From Margaritifera margaritifera (taxonomy: Eukaryota > Mollusca > Bivalvia > Unionida > Margaritiferidae): a stretch of DNA of 64,000 bases. The position numbers and the translations under genes are program-made. The DNA lies in assembly GCA_029931535.1 (NCBI GenBank), contig JAQPZY010001579.1, positions 1,230,501 through 1,294,500 on the forward strand, read 5' to 3'. Shown in pieces: positions 25,117 through 38,764 of the stretch. The first letter of the stretch is position 1; each line of letters starts with the position of its first letter. The notes below the pieces were generated by a model, which was given only the letters and a program-made list of their open reading frames with translations, was not told the DNA's origin and made no database searches.

Positions 25117-26660
25117 GCATTTTTGTTTAAAGATTAACATAAACTTAAACTATGAAACGGCCTTACATTTTTTCCGTTTAAATGTTTTTTTAACATGTTG
25201 GATTATGAATATCCATTTTATAGCAATCCTATCTACTTAACCAAACTATTAAGTTGTCTTCATCTGCCCACGATATTTTTCACTTTTGCTCCACCTGCTA
25301 TCTCGTTTGTAGGAAGGGTTATTTTTTTCTAATAGAACTTAGACTATAAATTAGTTGATACAAACTTTGCAACTTCTTAAAACTGTAACGTTTGTTAATT
25401 GTGTGTTTTTAGTTTTCATTTTGTTTACTTGAATGAGGTTCTGCAACTTCCAGACTTCCAGAACAAAGTTGGTAACTTTATGTTTCATATTCCTTGTTGA
25501 CAAAAATTGGGAGTGGTTTTTATTAACCAAGAAGATATATACTCAAAATAATTATGCTAATAACTTCCATTTCTTTGACCTCTGACATTATGATGTTGGT
25601 AAACCTTAAGTGGCAAATAAACCATTGTAACCGAACTAAACACATTTCAAAACTGTCTCCAGACTTTTTAGTACATTATAGGATATTGTCACTCTAGTGC
25701 AATAACACAATTGTTTTTGAGATAATTACCATAGCAATCATGTGAAACTATCTTCTGACTTCTCAAAAACGGTTGAGAAACTTGTAATAAAATTTGATAG
25801 AAACATCTCATTGAATATGATATGTAAATTTTGTGTCCAAGGCACCTTCCCTAGCAACAACATGGCTTTAGTACACACACACACACACACGTGCTCGCGC
25901 GATGGGAACATAGCTCATACCTTTCCGTTAACGCAAAAGAGATTCGGATATTGCTTGGTGCAGTGATACATCAAGTCGATATCAAATGTTTGCCTGAAGT
26001 AAGAGTGCTAATCAGAAAAGGAGTGTCCATCAATCGGAACATTCTCGTCTCTCTCCGATGCAATTCGAATAACTTCATCTCTCTGAAAGAGTCTCATAGA
26101 TAATCGAAGTGATACTTCCCAAATTTATCAGATTTTGGCAGGCGAATATCCAGCTAGATGTGCAAAGAATATTACCTCATAATAAAAGATAGGCGCAGAA
26201 AATAGCACTAGGCAACATCAGTCAATGACATATCTGCACTTTTAATTTTTAATGTTTTCCTGCAATTTGAGAATTAAAAAATGAGGAAATTATTCAGTTT
26301 CCATAAGCTCATACTATTGCCTCCATATCGGCGCTTTTTAAAAAAAAATATGCTTACTGATAAGAGTTTCAGCTAACAATAGAATTTTGTTTTGAAAGAT
26401 CAGATAAAGTAAGTTTAAGTTTTGCGATTAAAAATTTAAAGCATTTCGTTGATGGTTGAAACGTAATCGAATGTTATTGTCAACGCCTGTCTTTTTAGAA
26501 AGATCTTTTTCTTCGCGCATATGACCTGATGTTCGCTCGCCAAAAACGTACCAATTTTGGAAGTATCATTCCGATCATATTATTCGACTCGTATCGGAAA
26601 GAGACGAGGATGTTCCGAATGAAGAGCTGGTATGATAGAGTAAATCTTTCCTATATGGCC
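25117..26660. other. Non-coding stretch
   Basis: No supported gene. A short (AC)n lies near 25873-25890. Confidence 0.45.
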
Positions 26661-26669
26661 ATTCCAAAC

Positions 26670-26947
26670 TTCGAGGTCAATCCTACGGATCATACCTCGA
26701 ATGTATGATAGCTGCCATTCGGACCACCTCAGCTATTTACAAAACAAGGATTGACCCAGAAGTTGCGAATGCAACGAACCATTTATTCATTCGTAACTTC
26801 TCTGTAAATCCTATGGTCAATCCGATGTGATCCGAATAAATTAAGGTTTCTTTTTTTTGCGGCGAAATTTCCGGCGAACAAAATGTATGATTTTTCTGCA
26901 AATTACTACGCCGACATACATAATAATAGACGAGATGGTCCGAATGG
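26670..26947. mobile_element. MITE-like repeat, copy 2
   Basis: This is the partner of the repeat at 7484-7786. Shared blocks include TTCGAGGTCAATCCTA, CTCGAATGTATG, GAAGTT(A/G)CGAATGCA and GTATGATTTTTCTG, in the same order and strand. The inverted arms are CATTCGGACCACCTC near 26717 and GAGATGGTCCGAATG near 26932. Small indels separate the copies. Confidence 0.6.
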
Positions 26948-27484
26948 AATATTTCGGACATGCACTGCTCTACGCTATTTTCGGGTTCTACGGAAATGGC
27001 CGAGTGGTATTCTGATTGTCACACATACAAACAAACTGTACTTATAGCTGGCACGACTACTTTAGGCATTAACACTCATCTACTGATAACTTCGTCGCTA
27101 ATCTCTTTTTAACAGAACGAAATATATTTCTTGTTTTTAAATGAATTCCATTCCTTAACTTGTCGCGTTTCACAACTCCCTTTCTGATATAAACTGTATT
27201 TACTGTATTGATTTCTTTAGCTCATTCACATTATCAGATAACAATTAAATTACGAAGTGAAGACAGATTTAGTTTCCGACGGACTATTAGCTAGCGTATA
27301 GTCGGTAATAGGATTTTAGCTTTGTGGAATATTGATGGGCACTATATCACTCATCAGTCTGCCCATCCTCTTGCTCGGAAACTGGCTATTAAACCTCGGG
27401 GGAATATTTGGCTTGACATTTTTATTCCAGTCTCCTCGCTCAGACATATTGATTTGATCAGTGCTAATTTAGAAATGTGAATAT

Positions 27485-27491
27485 ATATATG

Positions 27492-27552
<61 letters not shown>
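27485..27552. repeat. (AT)n then (AAT)n compound microsatellite
   Basis: A run of AT passes directly into a run of AAT/ATA triplets. Confidence 0.93.
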
Positions 27553-27555
<3 letters not shown>

Positions 27556-28323
27556 TAGCAGAGTTCTATTAATATACAGATCCCCACTCTTTAGTCAGTT
27601 TTATTTGTCTGTATATAGGATCTTGTACGAGTGCTCCATGATTTCATCTGAAAATTGAAAGAGCTGAATTCAGTCATTCTGTTAGAAACACGCCAAGCTA
27701 AATACTGAAATAATGCAATGAATTTAATGAATTTCAAAGCAAATGAGCAGCCTGTAAGATAATATTAATAAGTTTACAAAACATGCAAACTAAAAATCGA
27801 TTTGTCATTCATGGGTACAATGAAACGTAAAAAAGTTCCGGTCTTTGCAAAACCGATCCCTTCCGTTTAAGTATTATGGAATTGCGAACTACGTGCAAGT
27901 ATTACTAACTTCTGAAACAGACGAGCTCGACAGCGTACAAGAACTGTTAAAATCCGAAAATGAAGATTTTAAATCGGAATTGCTCAAATGAGCATTGGCA
28001 ATTTTATGTTTTGCAGAAAACATGTTAACACATTCATGCGAATAATTTTGCTTAGTTCAAATATTTTAGACTGACTTCAGCAAGTCGTCGCAAAAAGCAA
28101 ATTAAAAGGGTCAAGTGTGCTGAACTATTTTGTTGGACTCTGAACATACATCCGCCTAACTGGTCGACGTAGGTATCATATACAAAAATGTATAGTGAAA
28201 TGACCGATAGCAGAGGCGCTTACTTAGCGGCGATTGGTGCAGAGTCTGGCACAACTTTATTAATATTCGATCCCATCGGACAAGACGCTTATAATACCCT
28301 CATGTTTGTCGTGCGATCTTATC
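27553..28323. other. Non-coding stretch
   Basis: No supported gene or repeat. Confidence 0.4.
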
Positions 28324-28463
28324 ACGCATGTGCAATATCCAAACTATAACATTGTTGTACGCATGTGCAATATCCAAACTATAACATTGTTGTACGCATG
28401 TGCAATATCCAAACTATAACATTGTTGTACGCATGTGCAATATCCAAACTATAACATTGTTGT
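28324..28463. repeat. 35-bp tandem repeat, 4 copies
   Basis: Four identical units starting ACGCATGTGCAATATCCAAA at 28324, 28359, 28394 and 28429. Confidence 0.96.
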
Positions 28464-28469
28464 ACGCAA

Positions 28470-30178
28470 GCCCATTCAATAATGTTATGTGATACTTTGG
28501 AAAAAAGAGGAATTGTACTTCTAAATATTATTCCGATCTTTATATCGGTAAGATAATATCGTAATTGTCATCAAATGAAACTCCAAAGATATTCATCTCA
28601 CTTTATTGCGTTTTCAAACGAAATAGAGGTTTTCTTTGCGTATTGTCCTTAATTCATCCAATTAGACATATCAAGTGCCAAAATAGCTGTATTATGTGTC
28701 CATAATTACCTTCTATATATGTTTATTCCCTACATGAAGAAAGTCACATTAGACCATGAGACGGTAATATCCTTTCGTAGGTTTCTCATATAAGAGTTAG
28801 CTGAAATCATTGTTTTAGATTTCATGGAATATCCTTGAAATTCTTGTTCATTAAAATAAGTTATTAGTTATCCAATGCTATCGTAAATGGATGAAGGAAA
28901 TATCTCCTTCTTCAGGCATGATACACGATACAATAAATAAAGCATTTTGTTTCTTTATTATTCAGTATTGACAAATACATATAAACACTACAAAATCACT
29001 GTTCTCCTAGTCTGTAAATATATTCAGAAATTAGCTCATTTTAATTTGCTTCAAGATGAAAACCAAGTTTAAATACTTTCAATTGCACTTATTTGCTTAT
29101 TTTTCTGTACATATAATTCATCAATTCTTGTATGCCAACTTGAGACTTTTATGCCAAACATTCTTTTAAAATATAAGATCTATGCTTTACTGCGATTTAC
29201 AAAAAAAATCGAACAAAACAAATAAAATAAAATAAAAAAAAAAATTTAAAAAAAAAATCAAACAAACAAACAAATAAACAAACAAAAATGTATGCTCTTT
29301 GATTTTAATCATTTTGCTTCCTGTACATTTTCTGAGCGCAACAATATAAAGTACACATTTCCTCTAATTTTGATAAAAAGTAATTGTCATGTCTTGTTTC
29401 AAATTCCACTTTTCCTTCTATAGGAGTCTTATCATATGCGCAACGTATACATTTCGAAAGGGGCAGAGAATACGAGTTTAACATGATACACAAAGCCCAT
29501 TCACGCGCTATTAAATTAGAAAATTGAATTACTTGGCTCTCGCCTTATCACTGTAAGCCAAACATTGAAAAGAAGGCTCATCTTAGAATTCTATTAATCA
29601 ATCTTACAATTCCAGCCTTGTCATCTTGAAGATCGGCTCTAATTTGTAGAATGGCCAAGTGTCTTAGAGAAACTCAATAAATAACTGATTGCTTCAGAAT
29701 CTGAAATCAAGAGCGGCGCTTAACATTTCCAATAAGATTCAAGTTATGCTGTGTGATCATTAGGAAATGACAGATCACCTCAAGTTATGATGTGTGATCA
29801 TTAGGAAATGACAATTTAGATCACCTCAGTGAAACTTGAATTCAAATCCAAGCGACAGATAAAGATACGTGCTCTAAGAAAGATAAACTTCAAATAGAAA
29901 TTGAAACAATGAAGAAAGAACGAAAGAAAGATATACAATGCATAGGATAATGACAGAATGGTTGGCTAAAGCGTGCTAAATGGATCTTTATTTCAGCCAA
30001 TTAATCGGCTCTGTATTTCAGCCAATCTGCGTATTGATAGCGTACTCCATTTGGCGGACTTGGCACTCACAGTAATATGGAGAAATCATTGGAACCATTC
30101 AGTAATGATAGCCCCCCACCACACAAAATGCCCTTTGGTATAAACAAAAATGACATAAAATGTAACACTCAGCCACGA
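28470..30178. other. Non-coding stretch
   Basis: No supported gene. An A-rich tract with C interruptions lies at about 29199-29286. A 41-bp duplication starting CAAGTTATG lies at 29740 and 29781. Confidence 0.45.
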
Positions 30179-30187
30179 ATTTAGATG

Positions 30188-30330
30188 AACTTTGGGTTAT
30201 ATTGAATGCACGAAAACGTCTGTACAAAGGATTTGGGATACATTGAATGTATGAAAATGTCTGTACAAAGGATTTGAGTTGTATTTAATGTACGCAAACG
30301 TCTGTATAAATGATTTTAAATTTGAGACTC
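30188..30330. repeat. Imperfect tandem repeat, about 48 bp, 3 copies
   Basis: Three imperfect units contain TGAATGTA(C/T)GAAAA(C/T)GTCTGTACAAAG or close variants followed by GATTTG. Confidence 0.75.
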
Positions 30331-30511
30331 AGATCCTTTTAATGTTTTTTTTTTTTAAACCCTGTATTTGCTTTCAAAATTTGTTTAGGATTTGTGTAAT
30401 CATTCTAGCTATTCATATTTCAAGTTTAATTTGGTAAGTTAAGGCGTAGGTCCTTTATTTTTTCTGTCTCTTTGATTCAAGCGTCAATTTCATGTACTGT
30501 ATATTACAAAG

Positions 30512-30617
<106 letters not shown>

Positions 30618-31594
30618 CTTGGTAGCACAGATGGTGGCACCTGACTCTATTCGAGGTGAATGAAATGGGTGGACTGACCATAGATTAGCGAAAACTGAAC
30701 TTGGTACGTACCGGAAGCTGGGGTACAATCCGGCATGACGGAAGTGTAAAGCAAAAGTACTAATCGCAAGGTGACCTAACTGCTCTAAATTCCTTTCTTA
30801 AAACTTTCTTTTAAAGGAACAAGTCGCATTTCATACACCTCATATATGCAGTATTGGACATAGCAGGAGAAATAGTATTCCAATTTGTTGGATAATTGTC
30901 TAAAGGTATGCCTACTGGATGCAGTAATTATACTAAATCTGGAGGTGTTACTGACTATGGACGATATATGCATTCATGTGGCTCTGGCGATTCACAGATT
31001 TAAAGTTTTGTGACCGGATATTTGCATTATTTGATTTGGAAGAATGCTGTGATTAGATAACTTTCTGTCATTTGGGAAACCAGCATTTGTCAGCACTCTC
31101 TTCATAAAAGGGGTGCGTTTATTTACTCCTATAGGTTGACATTTAAACCATGCTTGTCTTGGGGGTGGGGTGCAAGATATATACCACGTGGTAACATCAA
31201 TGTAAAGGGAACTGTCAGCATTACAATAGACTGCAGGGCGTTTATCTGCGTTAGAAGAATTGTATGGGGATAAATGGGCTATATTTCAACCTACGTAACC
31301 ACTACTGTTCTTTTTTGTGATAGCCGCCCTTTTTTCCCAATGTCCATTCGGCTACCAAGTGGAAAGACGGCCGCCATATTGTTAATAGTAACAGTAAAAT
31401 AAAGTGGTTCGCAGCTAATCAATAATGAGAATACTGTGCAAAGATTTCGTGGGCTTTTTTGGACCAATCAGACTGACAGAAAGCGATTTGTTAAAGTGTT
31501 GACTTGTCACAAATAATAAACCACAAACTCTGTATATAAAGTGTACCAACTATGTGATAATTTTTATTGATGTAACACGTGTAATAACACATCA

Positions 31595-31602
31595 TGACGT
31601 CA
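31595..31602. promoter_or_regulatory. CRE-type octamer
   Basis: A perfect TGACGTCA palindrome lies about 1 kb before the SLC45-like start codon, with an AACGTCAT half-site 8 bases on. It could be a CREB/ATF site or chance, since the transcription start is unknown. Confidence 0.2.
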
Positions 31603-31744
31603 CAAATAACGTCATAACGTAATGCAGAGGAAAGGCGTCAGAGGCATCCGAATGTATTTCAAAGTCATTTTACAAGACTTTTCTGCGGTTTGGTCAAATT
31701 AAAACAGTATTTTTTGTCATGCGATAAATAGTATCTTATATTTG

Positions 31745-31843
31745 TGCTAATTTCAAATGAAATTTATGTAAGTCGCAAAAGATAGAAATTATTTGTAACT
31801 CGCAAAATTTGACTCGTTTCATAAATTCCATTTGAAATGAGCA
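31745..31843. repeat. 99-bp inverted repeat (foldback)
   Basis: The 24-base arms 31745-31768 and 31820-31843 are complementary except at two positions (core ATTTCAAATGAAATTTATG) around a 51-base loop. It is probably a small foldback element. Confidence 0.8.
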
Positions 31844-32582
31844 TTGATGATAGATCCTCTATATCTGTCCATCGACGTAAATTTACATTCAATGAAGACT
31901 GGACCTTATTGAGAAGTTGGCGTTCTCAACAAACTTTGCCACTAGCACTTTTCTATCAGATTAAAAATAATATTGTTGTCGCCGAAAAAGATGTTTAAAC
32001 ACGTGTTTTGGACAGAGTTTAACAATCAACAGGGATCTTTTTTTTGAACTGCCTAGATCACGCCGAAGAGAAGAAAACCAATGAATGAGGTTATTTAATG
32101 AAAACTGATATGTAGCTATTTGTTAATGACTATGTATATGTGTATTATGAATCAAATTTATTGATGACGGTGATGATGATGATAATGATGATGACGATTT
32201 AGCAAAAAAGGCACACATTACTGATTGGATTAAGGTAAAATCCTAACAGGTTGAAAAGGTTTCGTAAACGGGCACATATTTTCAGTATGTCTACATATAC
32301 AGTGACCGTAAATTGAGGATAGTACAACTACTTCCAAAACTCTCGACAAGAAATGAGTTTTAGAATGGTTAACATGATTTGTTAGAATAAAACATAACTT
32401 CAAAGGAATTAAAGTCAAGTCAACATCATTGTAATGTGTGGACGTTTCGAATATTTTTCTACACTTACCATACTGTCTCAAAAGATCAGACAAAAAATAA
32501 TTCGTAATATTACTTTGCTATGTATTACCCTGCTAACATTTGGTTCACACTGTCTGCCATTTTCATTATTCTTTTCTTTTAG

Positions 32583-32597
32583 GTAGACTGATCCGAC
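32583..32597 (+). other. 5' UTR end of SLC45-like exon A, after a splice acceptor
   Basis: A pyrimidine-rich tract followed by TTTTAG ends at 32582. The exon then begins GTAGACTGATCCGAC and reaches the ATG at 32598. This shows that the 5' UTR is spliced and the promoter is in an upstream exon I cannot place. Confidence 0.65.
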
Positions 32598-34155
32598 ATG
32601 TCGCTGGGAATCCTTTCCTCTCCACTACAGCTTGTACAGAAAATAAAGGACCATCCCTATGCACAGAACCTTGCTGACCGTATCGCCCAGCTTGTAGAGG
32701 AGGGCCGAGATTACAGTCACGTGACCGTAAAAAAATCTCGTCTGCAACTGATACGTATCAGCGCTGCAGTCTGCGGAATTGAACTTTGCTATGCTGCAGA
32801 GACTGCTTTTGTGAGTCCAATATTGCTCAAGCTAGGTGTGCCCGTGGCTTTTATGACTTTAGTCTGGTGCGTTAGTCCATTCCTTGGTTTTTTCTTGAAT
32901 CCCATATTGGGTTCCCTCAGCGATCGTTGCCGATCAGGATTAGGACGCAGAAGACCTTTCATACTCGTCATGTCTGTTGGAATAGTCTGGGGTTTGATTC
33001 TTGTCCCTAATGGGGAGGCCTTGGGTTTGGTCATGGGTGACGCTGGTCCGGAGGAAAATATTCCTTTAATGGAAAATGTAACAATCCCTCTAATCTATGT
33101 ATTCAACAATATCGTAACTAATTCCTCGTATGTTCCTAATGACAACTCAACTACCACCAGCAATAGCCCTTCCTGGCTGGCAGTGAAATTGCCTCACAGT
33201 CATGTGGCAGGCATTATCCTTACAATTATTGGGGTAGCCCTTCTGGACTTGAATTGCGACGCCTGCCAGTCCCCATGCCGAACTTACCTTTTGGAAGTTT
33301 GTGTTCGCGAGGACCATCCGAGAGGATTGACCTCCTTCACTGTCGTGGCCGGGTTAGGCGGTAGCGTAGGGTACTGTATGGGAGGAATAGATTGGAACGC
33401 AACAAGATTTGGAGAGGCTTTAGGCGGACATATAAGGGTTGTTTTTACCATGGTGCTAATATGTTTTATCATCTGTGTCATTTGCACAGTTACCAGTTTC
33501 AAAGAAATACCTTTGGAAGACCTAGGAATCGCAAAAGAACACCTGCAGCGGAATGCGAAAAGAGTACAGAGGAAGAAATATAAAAAGTTTATAAACGAAA
33601 GCTCTGAGGAAGAAAGCGAAGCAGAGAAAAGTGATATTAAAGGAATTTCTGCAGCAAAATATGGCGCAGTCTATGAACCTACTTCGAAAGCAAACCGCGA
33701 TGTGATTGAGAACAATACAAACAGCCTTGTACTGTCATCAGAGACGACTAACAAAAGTCAACCGGATGAGGAGAAAGGTCTAAGCAAACGTGAAGATGAT
33801 GCTTCTTATGAGAACAATGAAAACTTGAAAGATCGGAACACAAGTATAGCTGTCAATATTTTACTAGACACCAGCCTTAAGGATTACTTGATGTCCATAA
33901 TAAAGATGCCTAGATCCATGATGGTGTTATGCCTTACAAATTTGTTTTGCTGGATGTCGCTTGTATGTTATTCCCTGTATTTCACAGACTTTGTAGGGCA
34001 GGCTGTATTTCGAGGAGACCCCAAAGCACCTTTAGGAAGTAAAGAGCATAATCTCTATGATGACGGAGTACGCATAGGCTCCTTTGGAATGGCATTGTAT
34101 TCTTTCTCCTGCGCAATATACTCTCTTGTGGTAGAAAAGCTGATTGCGAAATTCA
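32598..34155 (+). CDS. SLC45 family sugar/proton symporter, exon A
   Basis: First coding exon of a major facilitator protein of the SLC45 group, which in animals moves sugars such as sucrose and glucose with protons across plasma or organelle membranes. It encodes residues 1-519 and the first base of codon 520. Membrane spans are visible at about 51-78, 83-104, 120-138, 202-218, 245-262, 279-298, 438-460 and 492-514. The loop 2-3 motif G-S-L-S-D-R ending G-R-R-R-P (105-120) is the family hallmark. D-L-N-C-D-A-C-Q-S-P (217-226) and F-V-G-Q-A-V-F-R-G-D-P (465-475) are also typical. Loop 139-200 has N-x-S/T sites at 160, 175 and 183. The loop 300-430 is long, acidic and poorly conserved. The donor is A|GTGAGT at 34156. 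Orthology to SLC45A1, A2, A3 or A4 is not decided, so I give no symbol. Confidence 0.93.
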
Positions 34156-35037
34156 GTGAGTATTTCTTTGTGTTTGCCTTGGATTTCAGGCCTTAAAGTA
34201 TCTAAATTTTCAAGTTTATCTTTTTGAAGCAAATATGATTTTGAAAGAGTTGCCTTCTTACCTTGTGCAGGTATTATCAACGGCTCAGCTGTTCGTGAGA
34301 GTTTTATTCGGAGGTGGAGAAAACCAGCAAGCCTGGAAGAAACCATCGATTCTGGATGGGCTGTAGGCTGATAAATCATCCTCCAAACCTGTACTGATAC
34401 TGATTGGCGGTTTGGGGGAATAATCTCGCCTATTCTTTAAAATGTTAAATGTCATGCAGACACTTTTGTCTGCACACATCGGTGTACATTTTAGATACTT
34501 ACCGGTATTTCTCGCGGCTCTTGAATTACGGTCGGCTGAAGCGTAGTTTCGGCAATATGTACAGAATATTTCCGGATCAAATCCTATGTTTGATAAGTTG
34601 TAAATGAACGTGGAATAACACCCCATTGCCTAATGTGGCCATTGAATTTCGTGACTATGTTGGAGGACAACTTGGAATAAGCCTTTTTTTGAGAATTGCG
34701 CCCAACAACTTGAAATTCCAAATTATAGCGGTCTTTCCAGAGAAATTGGATGCTGAGATTTTCGGCGTGTTTTGAAGTAAAACTTGATCAGTAAAAAACA
34801 TCGGTGTACAGCAAAAATGAGTGCCTCGCACGATATAAATTTTTAACATTAGATGCATGAAAATATTTATATTTTCTTTTTTATTTTTAGTGGTGAGTCT
34901 AGGACGATCGTCTGTCCTTTTCGAAGGCAAAATATGGCCTGTTACACAATGTCAGCATCCTCAGCGTGTTTAAATTGTCGCATGATGTCTGTATGCTACC
35001 TTTGGGAATGTATGCCTAAAACAATATTTTCAAGAAA

Positions 35038-35039
<2 letters not shown>

Positions 35040-35097
<58 letters not shown>

Positions 35098-35101
35098 GTG
35101 T
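35040..35101. repeat. (GT)n microsatellite in intron
   Basis: About 30 copies of GT with one GCGT interruption, in the first intron of the SLC45-like gene. Confidence 0.96.
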
Positions 35102-35399
35102 TTTTCTCTTTTCTTTTTATTTCAGAAGCTGGATTAGTTGCTTTTAATCATTTGGACCTAAAATGATAATATAAAGGTAGGAAAGGCGTATAGGGGCTGT
35201 TATTATTGACACATGGAGTCATATTTCACAGTTATGAAGCCCATTCCGAGTTGTTGCATGATTGTCGCATGTCATTTTTAGCAATTTCGGCATTAAAAAA
35301 TATATTTGTAAGGTATTAGAGGTCTAAAGGGACCGTTGTTATCGTCCAATAAAGCCGTATTTCAAAACATAACAATCAAAGAAATAATAAATAATGCTA

Positions 35400-37880
35400 A
35401 ACAGTTATCGCATGTTTAAGTTAGAAATCAAACTATTATTTATGACATCACTCTACATAAACAAGAAATTATAAATGTAATAACTAGTCTTGACCTAAAC
35501 AAAACCGCTGGACCCAATCAAAATAGTCATAAACTGTTAAAAAATGTAGTTGAAGAAATCAATGCGCCGTCGCAAATATTAATCAATAAATCAGTTGAAG
35601 CCATTATGTTCCCCGCAGAGTGAAAGCTAGCTCATGTCATGCCGATTTATAAGAAAGGAGACAAAACGTTATCGTCTAATTATAGACCGATTTCTTTAAT
35701 GAGCTGTGTATCCAAGATTTTTTTAAAAAATATATTCAGTCATGTATATAATTTTTTGGCATGAAAATTGTTTAATTTGTCAATATCAATCTAGATTTCT
35801 TCCAGACCGTTCAACAACTCATCAACTAATTGAACTTTATCGCGAAATATGTTCTTCTCTTGATTCGAATAAAATCTCGTATTTAACGTTCCTTGATGTC
35901 AGTAAAGCTGTTGATAGAGTATGGATTAAATGGTTAGTTTATAAGTTTGAAAAATATGGAATTACCGGTAAACTTCTATCATGGCTTAAAAGCTACTTGT
36001 CAAATGGCTACCAAAGAGTTTCCTATCGAACTTAACTATCAACAAAATGTCAAGTAACTGCTGGAGTTACCCAAGGTTCCGTGCTAGCGCCCTTACTAAT
36101 ACTTTTTTATGTTAGCAATATAGCATACGACTTGAACTCGCTTGCGAGGCTATTTGTTGATCATACTTTTCCTGCGACTTCTTCTACAAACCCTTTACAA
36201 GTACAAAGAATTATAAACAATGATCTTGAAAAAACTTAATGCATGGGTAAACAACTGGCTTGCTATTTTTAACACTTCGAAAACAGACATTTTATTAATC
36301 GCAAACCGGCAGACTGACTTTTCCTATCCAAATTTATCTTTTGATAATATGCATTTGCTTCTTGTTAAAAGTAATAGACACTTAGGACTAACATTATCAT
36401 GTGATGCTAAACGGACTGATCATATTAGTATGATTATTCAGAACGCATCTAAATATCTATGTTGCACATGACTAAAACTCTTTTCGCGGAACGGGTTTCG
36501 CCACACTATATATACTATTCATACGTCCAATTTTAGAATATATTTCTGAAGTCTGGAATAATTGCTCTACTGAAGATTCGGACAGACTGGAGAAAAAATT
36601 AAATTGGAAGCTGCACCCATTTATTGCTCTAGAGAGTCTTTTTATGCAGAAACTGGTTGGGAAAGTTTTGCACAGGGAAGGGAAAAGAAGAGATTATGCA
36701 CAATGTATTTGATTATAAACACTCAAGTACCTAACTATTTAAGCGACCTTCTTCCACAAAGGAAATATGAGACATCTCATTATCGTCTACGTAACTCCAA
36801 AAGCATCACACATATCTCTACCAGACATTTTTGTTTCAGACGTCCTTTCTCTCATGTACGACTTGTCTTTGGGACTCTCTTCCTGAAGCTATCCGAAATC
36901 TCCTAGTCTTTTTATCTTTGAAACACATTTATCTAATTCAGCTAATGGGCCACCACAGTAGTGGTGGCGCTCTACAGTTTCGTTTTTTGCATAGGATTAG
37001 ATTTTTAAAGAAAAAGAATTTCCAACGTTTTCCTCACTGGTTGTCCTTGCTATATAAAAAAGACCTTGTATATCTTAGACATTGTTGAAAAAAAAACTTT
37101 TAATTCCCTTTATTTTGGTGTATAATTGATGGGTCTAATTTGGGTTATAGAGTATACAGCTAGGCCTTACTTCAGACGTGCCCTTATCAAAAATCTACTA
37201 GCTCTGCTTGGTCATTTTCAATTCCTGGACTTCAAAGGTAAATTAGAAAAAAAACGAGCCGGTAACTTTTTTTTTTTTTTTATATATTTTGTAATTCATT
37301 CATTGCACTTTCAGAAGTTGGTATTGCCTACTGTGGCAAAATTCGTTTTCCCTATTTTAATAACTGCTAAAGTTAGTGACCTTTGGACTAATTCAGGTTG
37401 ATTTTTCAAGCACATGGGAGCAGCAATTTTGGTCAGCTGTGTGCATATCATGTACAATTTTCACATGTTCAATATGCAAAGAAATTTCAGCCACAGTATA
37501 TAAAAGTAGCACAGAGGTATGACAACATTCTCTCCACTGTGCATGTTGCAAATGCAAACAACTTCACTTTACACCTGACACTTTCTCACAATCTTTACAG
37601 AGTGAATTTAGTTAACTCTCACATGTGTGCATGTGGTCATGACAATGAAAATGCTGATCACTCATTTTCTATTGCTCATTATTTAATACCCATATCTTTT
37701 AATAGACACGTTGTGCAACTCTGGATTTAGTAATGAAAGGTGAAGTCGAGCGAAGAAAAGAAACAAATTCTGTCATACTCCTATATGTTCAGAAATATAT
37801 CCACGGAACTGGACGTTTTTAAGGCTTACAATTATATTCTAAGTAACAAATCTGTAAAGAAATAAAATGGACAAAAGTGA
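35400..37880 (+). mobile_element. Decayed LINE (jockey/CR1-type reverse transcriptase)
   Basis: A 5'-truncated non-LTR retrotransposon in the sense direction of the host intron. Near 35490 a T-A-G-P-N motif starts the reverse transcriptase, followed by [12 protein letters not shown] and N-Y-R-P-I-S-L. At about 35890 the F-L-D-V-S-K-A-V-D-R block is the first catalytic region. Near 36065 the P-Q-G-S box reads T-Q-G-S. Near 36145 the F-A-D-D box reads F-V-D-H, so a catalytic aspartate is lost. Downstream is a thumb-like region, and at about 37620-37668 a C-x-C...H knuckle typical of the C-terminal domain. Many stops and frameshifts show that it is dead. The 3' end lies near 37870, before AATAAA. 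Confidence 0.9.
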
Positions 37881-37897
37881 ATGTAACCAGTGCAATG

Positions 37898-37915
37898 TCC
37901 TCTCTCTCTCTCTCC
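37898..37915. repeat. Short (CT)n tract
   Basis: About eight CT copies just past the LINE 3' end. Confidence 0.8.
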
Positions 37916-38764
37916 AATTGCGTATTTAATTAACTAGATACTTACATGTTTATTCTCTTTTCCTTTGAAATGTATCGTGTCTTTAATATACGACATTTTT
38001 TTTACCTTGTTTTTCGGATGTACTTTAATTTTGTAAAATGAATATCATCTTTGGATCATTTTTGTGTGTTTGGGGAAAGGACCAAGATACGTTAGACAAC
38101 TCGTGTACAATCTCATAGTGTTTAATAAAATGACAATAAAATATGTTTGAAACCATTAATATTATCTTTCTGCGCGATATAATGCGAGAATGACCTTGAC
38201 ATTGACCTCAAAATGGAAAATACAGACTTTGACAGTATATGGTGTGAAATATAGGATCGAAAGTTGAATGAAACTGTGAGCAATTATGTCAAAGAAGAAT
38301 GCGATACATATAAAGATGCTGATGTATGTACTGTGGCGAGATCGCAGAGTATAAAACTTGCAGAACATAAAGCATTACGAACTGAACACGACCTCTCTCT
38401 TTCTCGCTCACTCTGCCTCTCTCTTAAATGTTTTAACTTGTCCGCGGAAAAGTACTTTAAAAACTTAAACTTGCCCGAGCAGAATTTTAGTTTGTCCCCA
38501 GCGTCGGGCAAGTGGATATGTAAAGCCCTTGAAGGTGTTAATTTTTGAAAATGAAAATGGGGCTGTTTGTAGATGTGTCGTATTGGTTCAGTTAATACGT
38601 GGTAAGGTGTTGGGTTTGGAAAAAAGATTTGGTAGTAACCTTGGCTTTAAGATTGTTATTAATTTATCCTGTTTCATCTGGGGATGGAGGAGGGTATTGG
38701 TTTGTTAAAAATTAAATAAATCTGTTTCTTGGTATGTCATAGTGGCTCAGAAATACAAGTCATA

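Noticed and set aside
32789..33034. Minus-strand frame inside SLC45-like exon A
   Set aside because: It is a shadow of the well-supported plus-strand coding exon.
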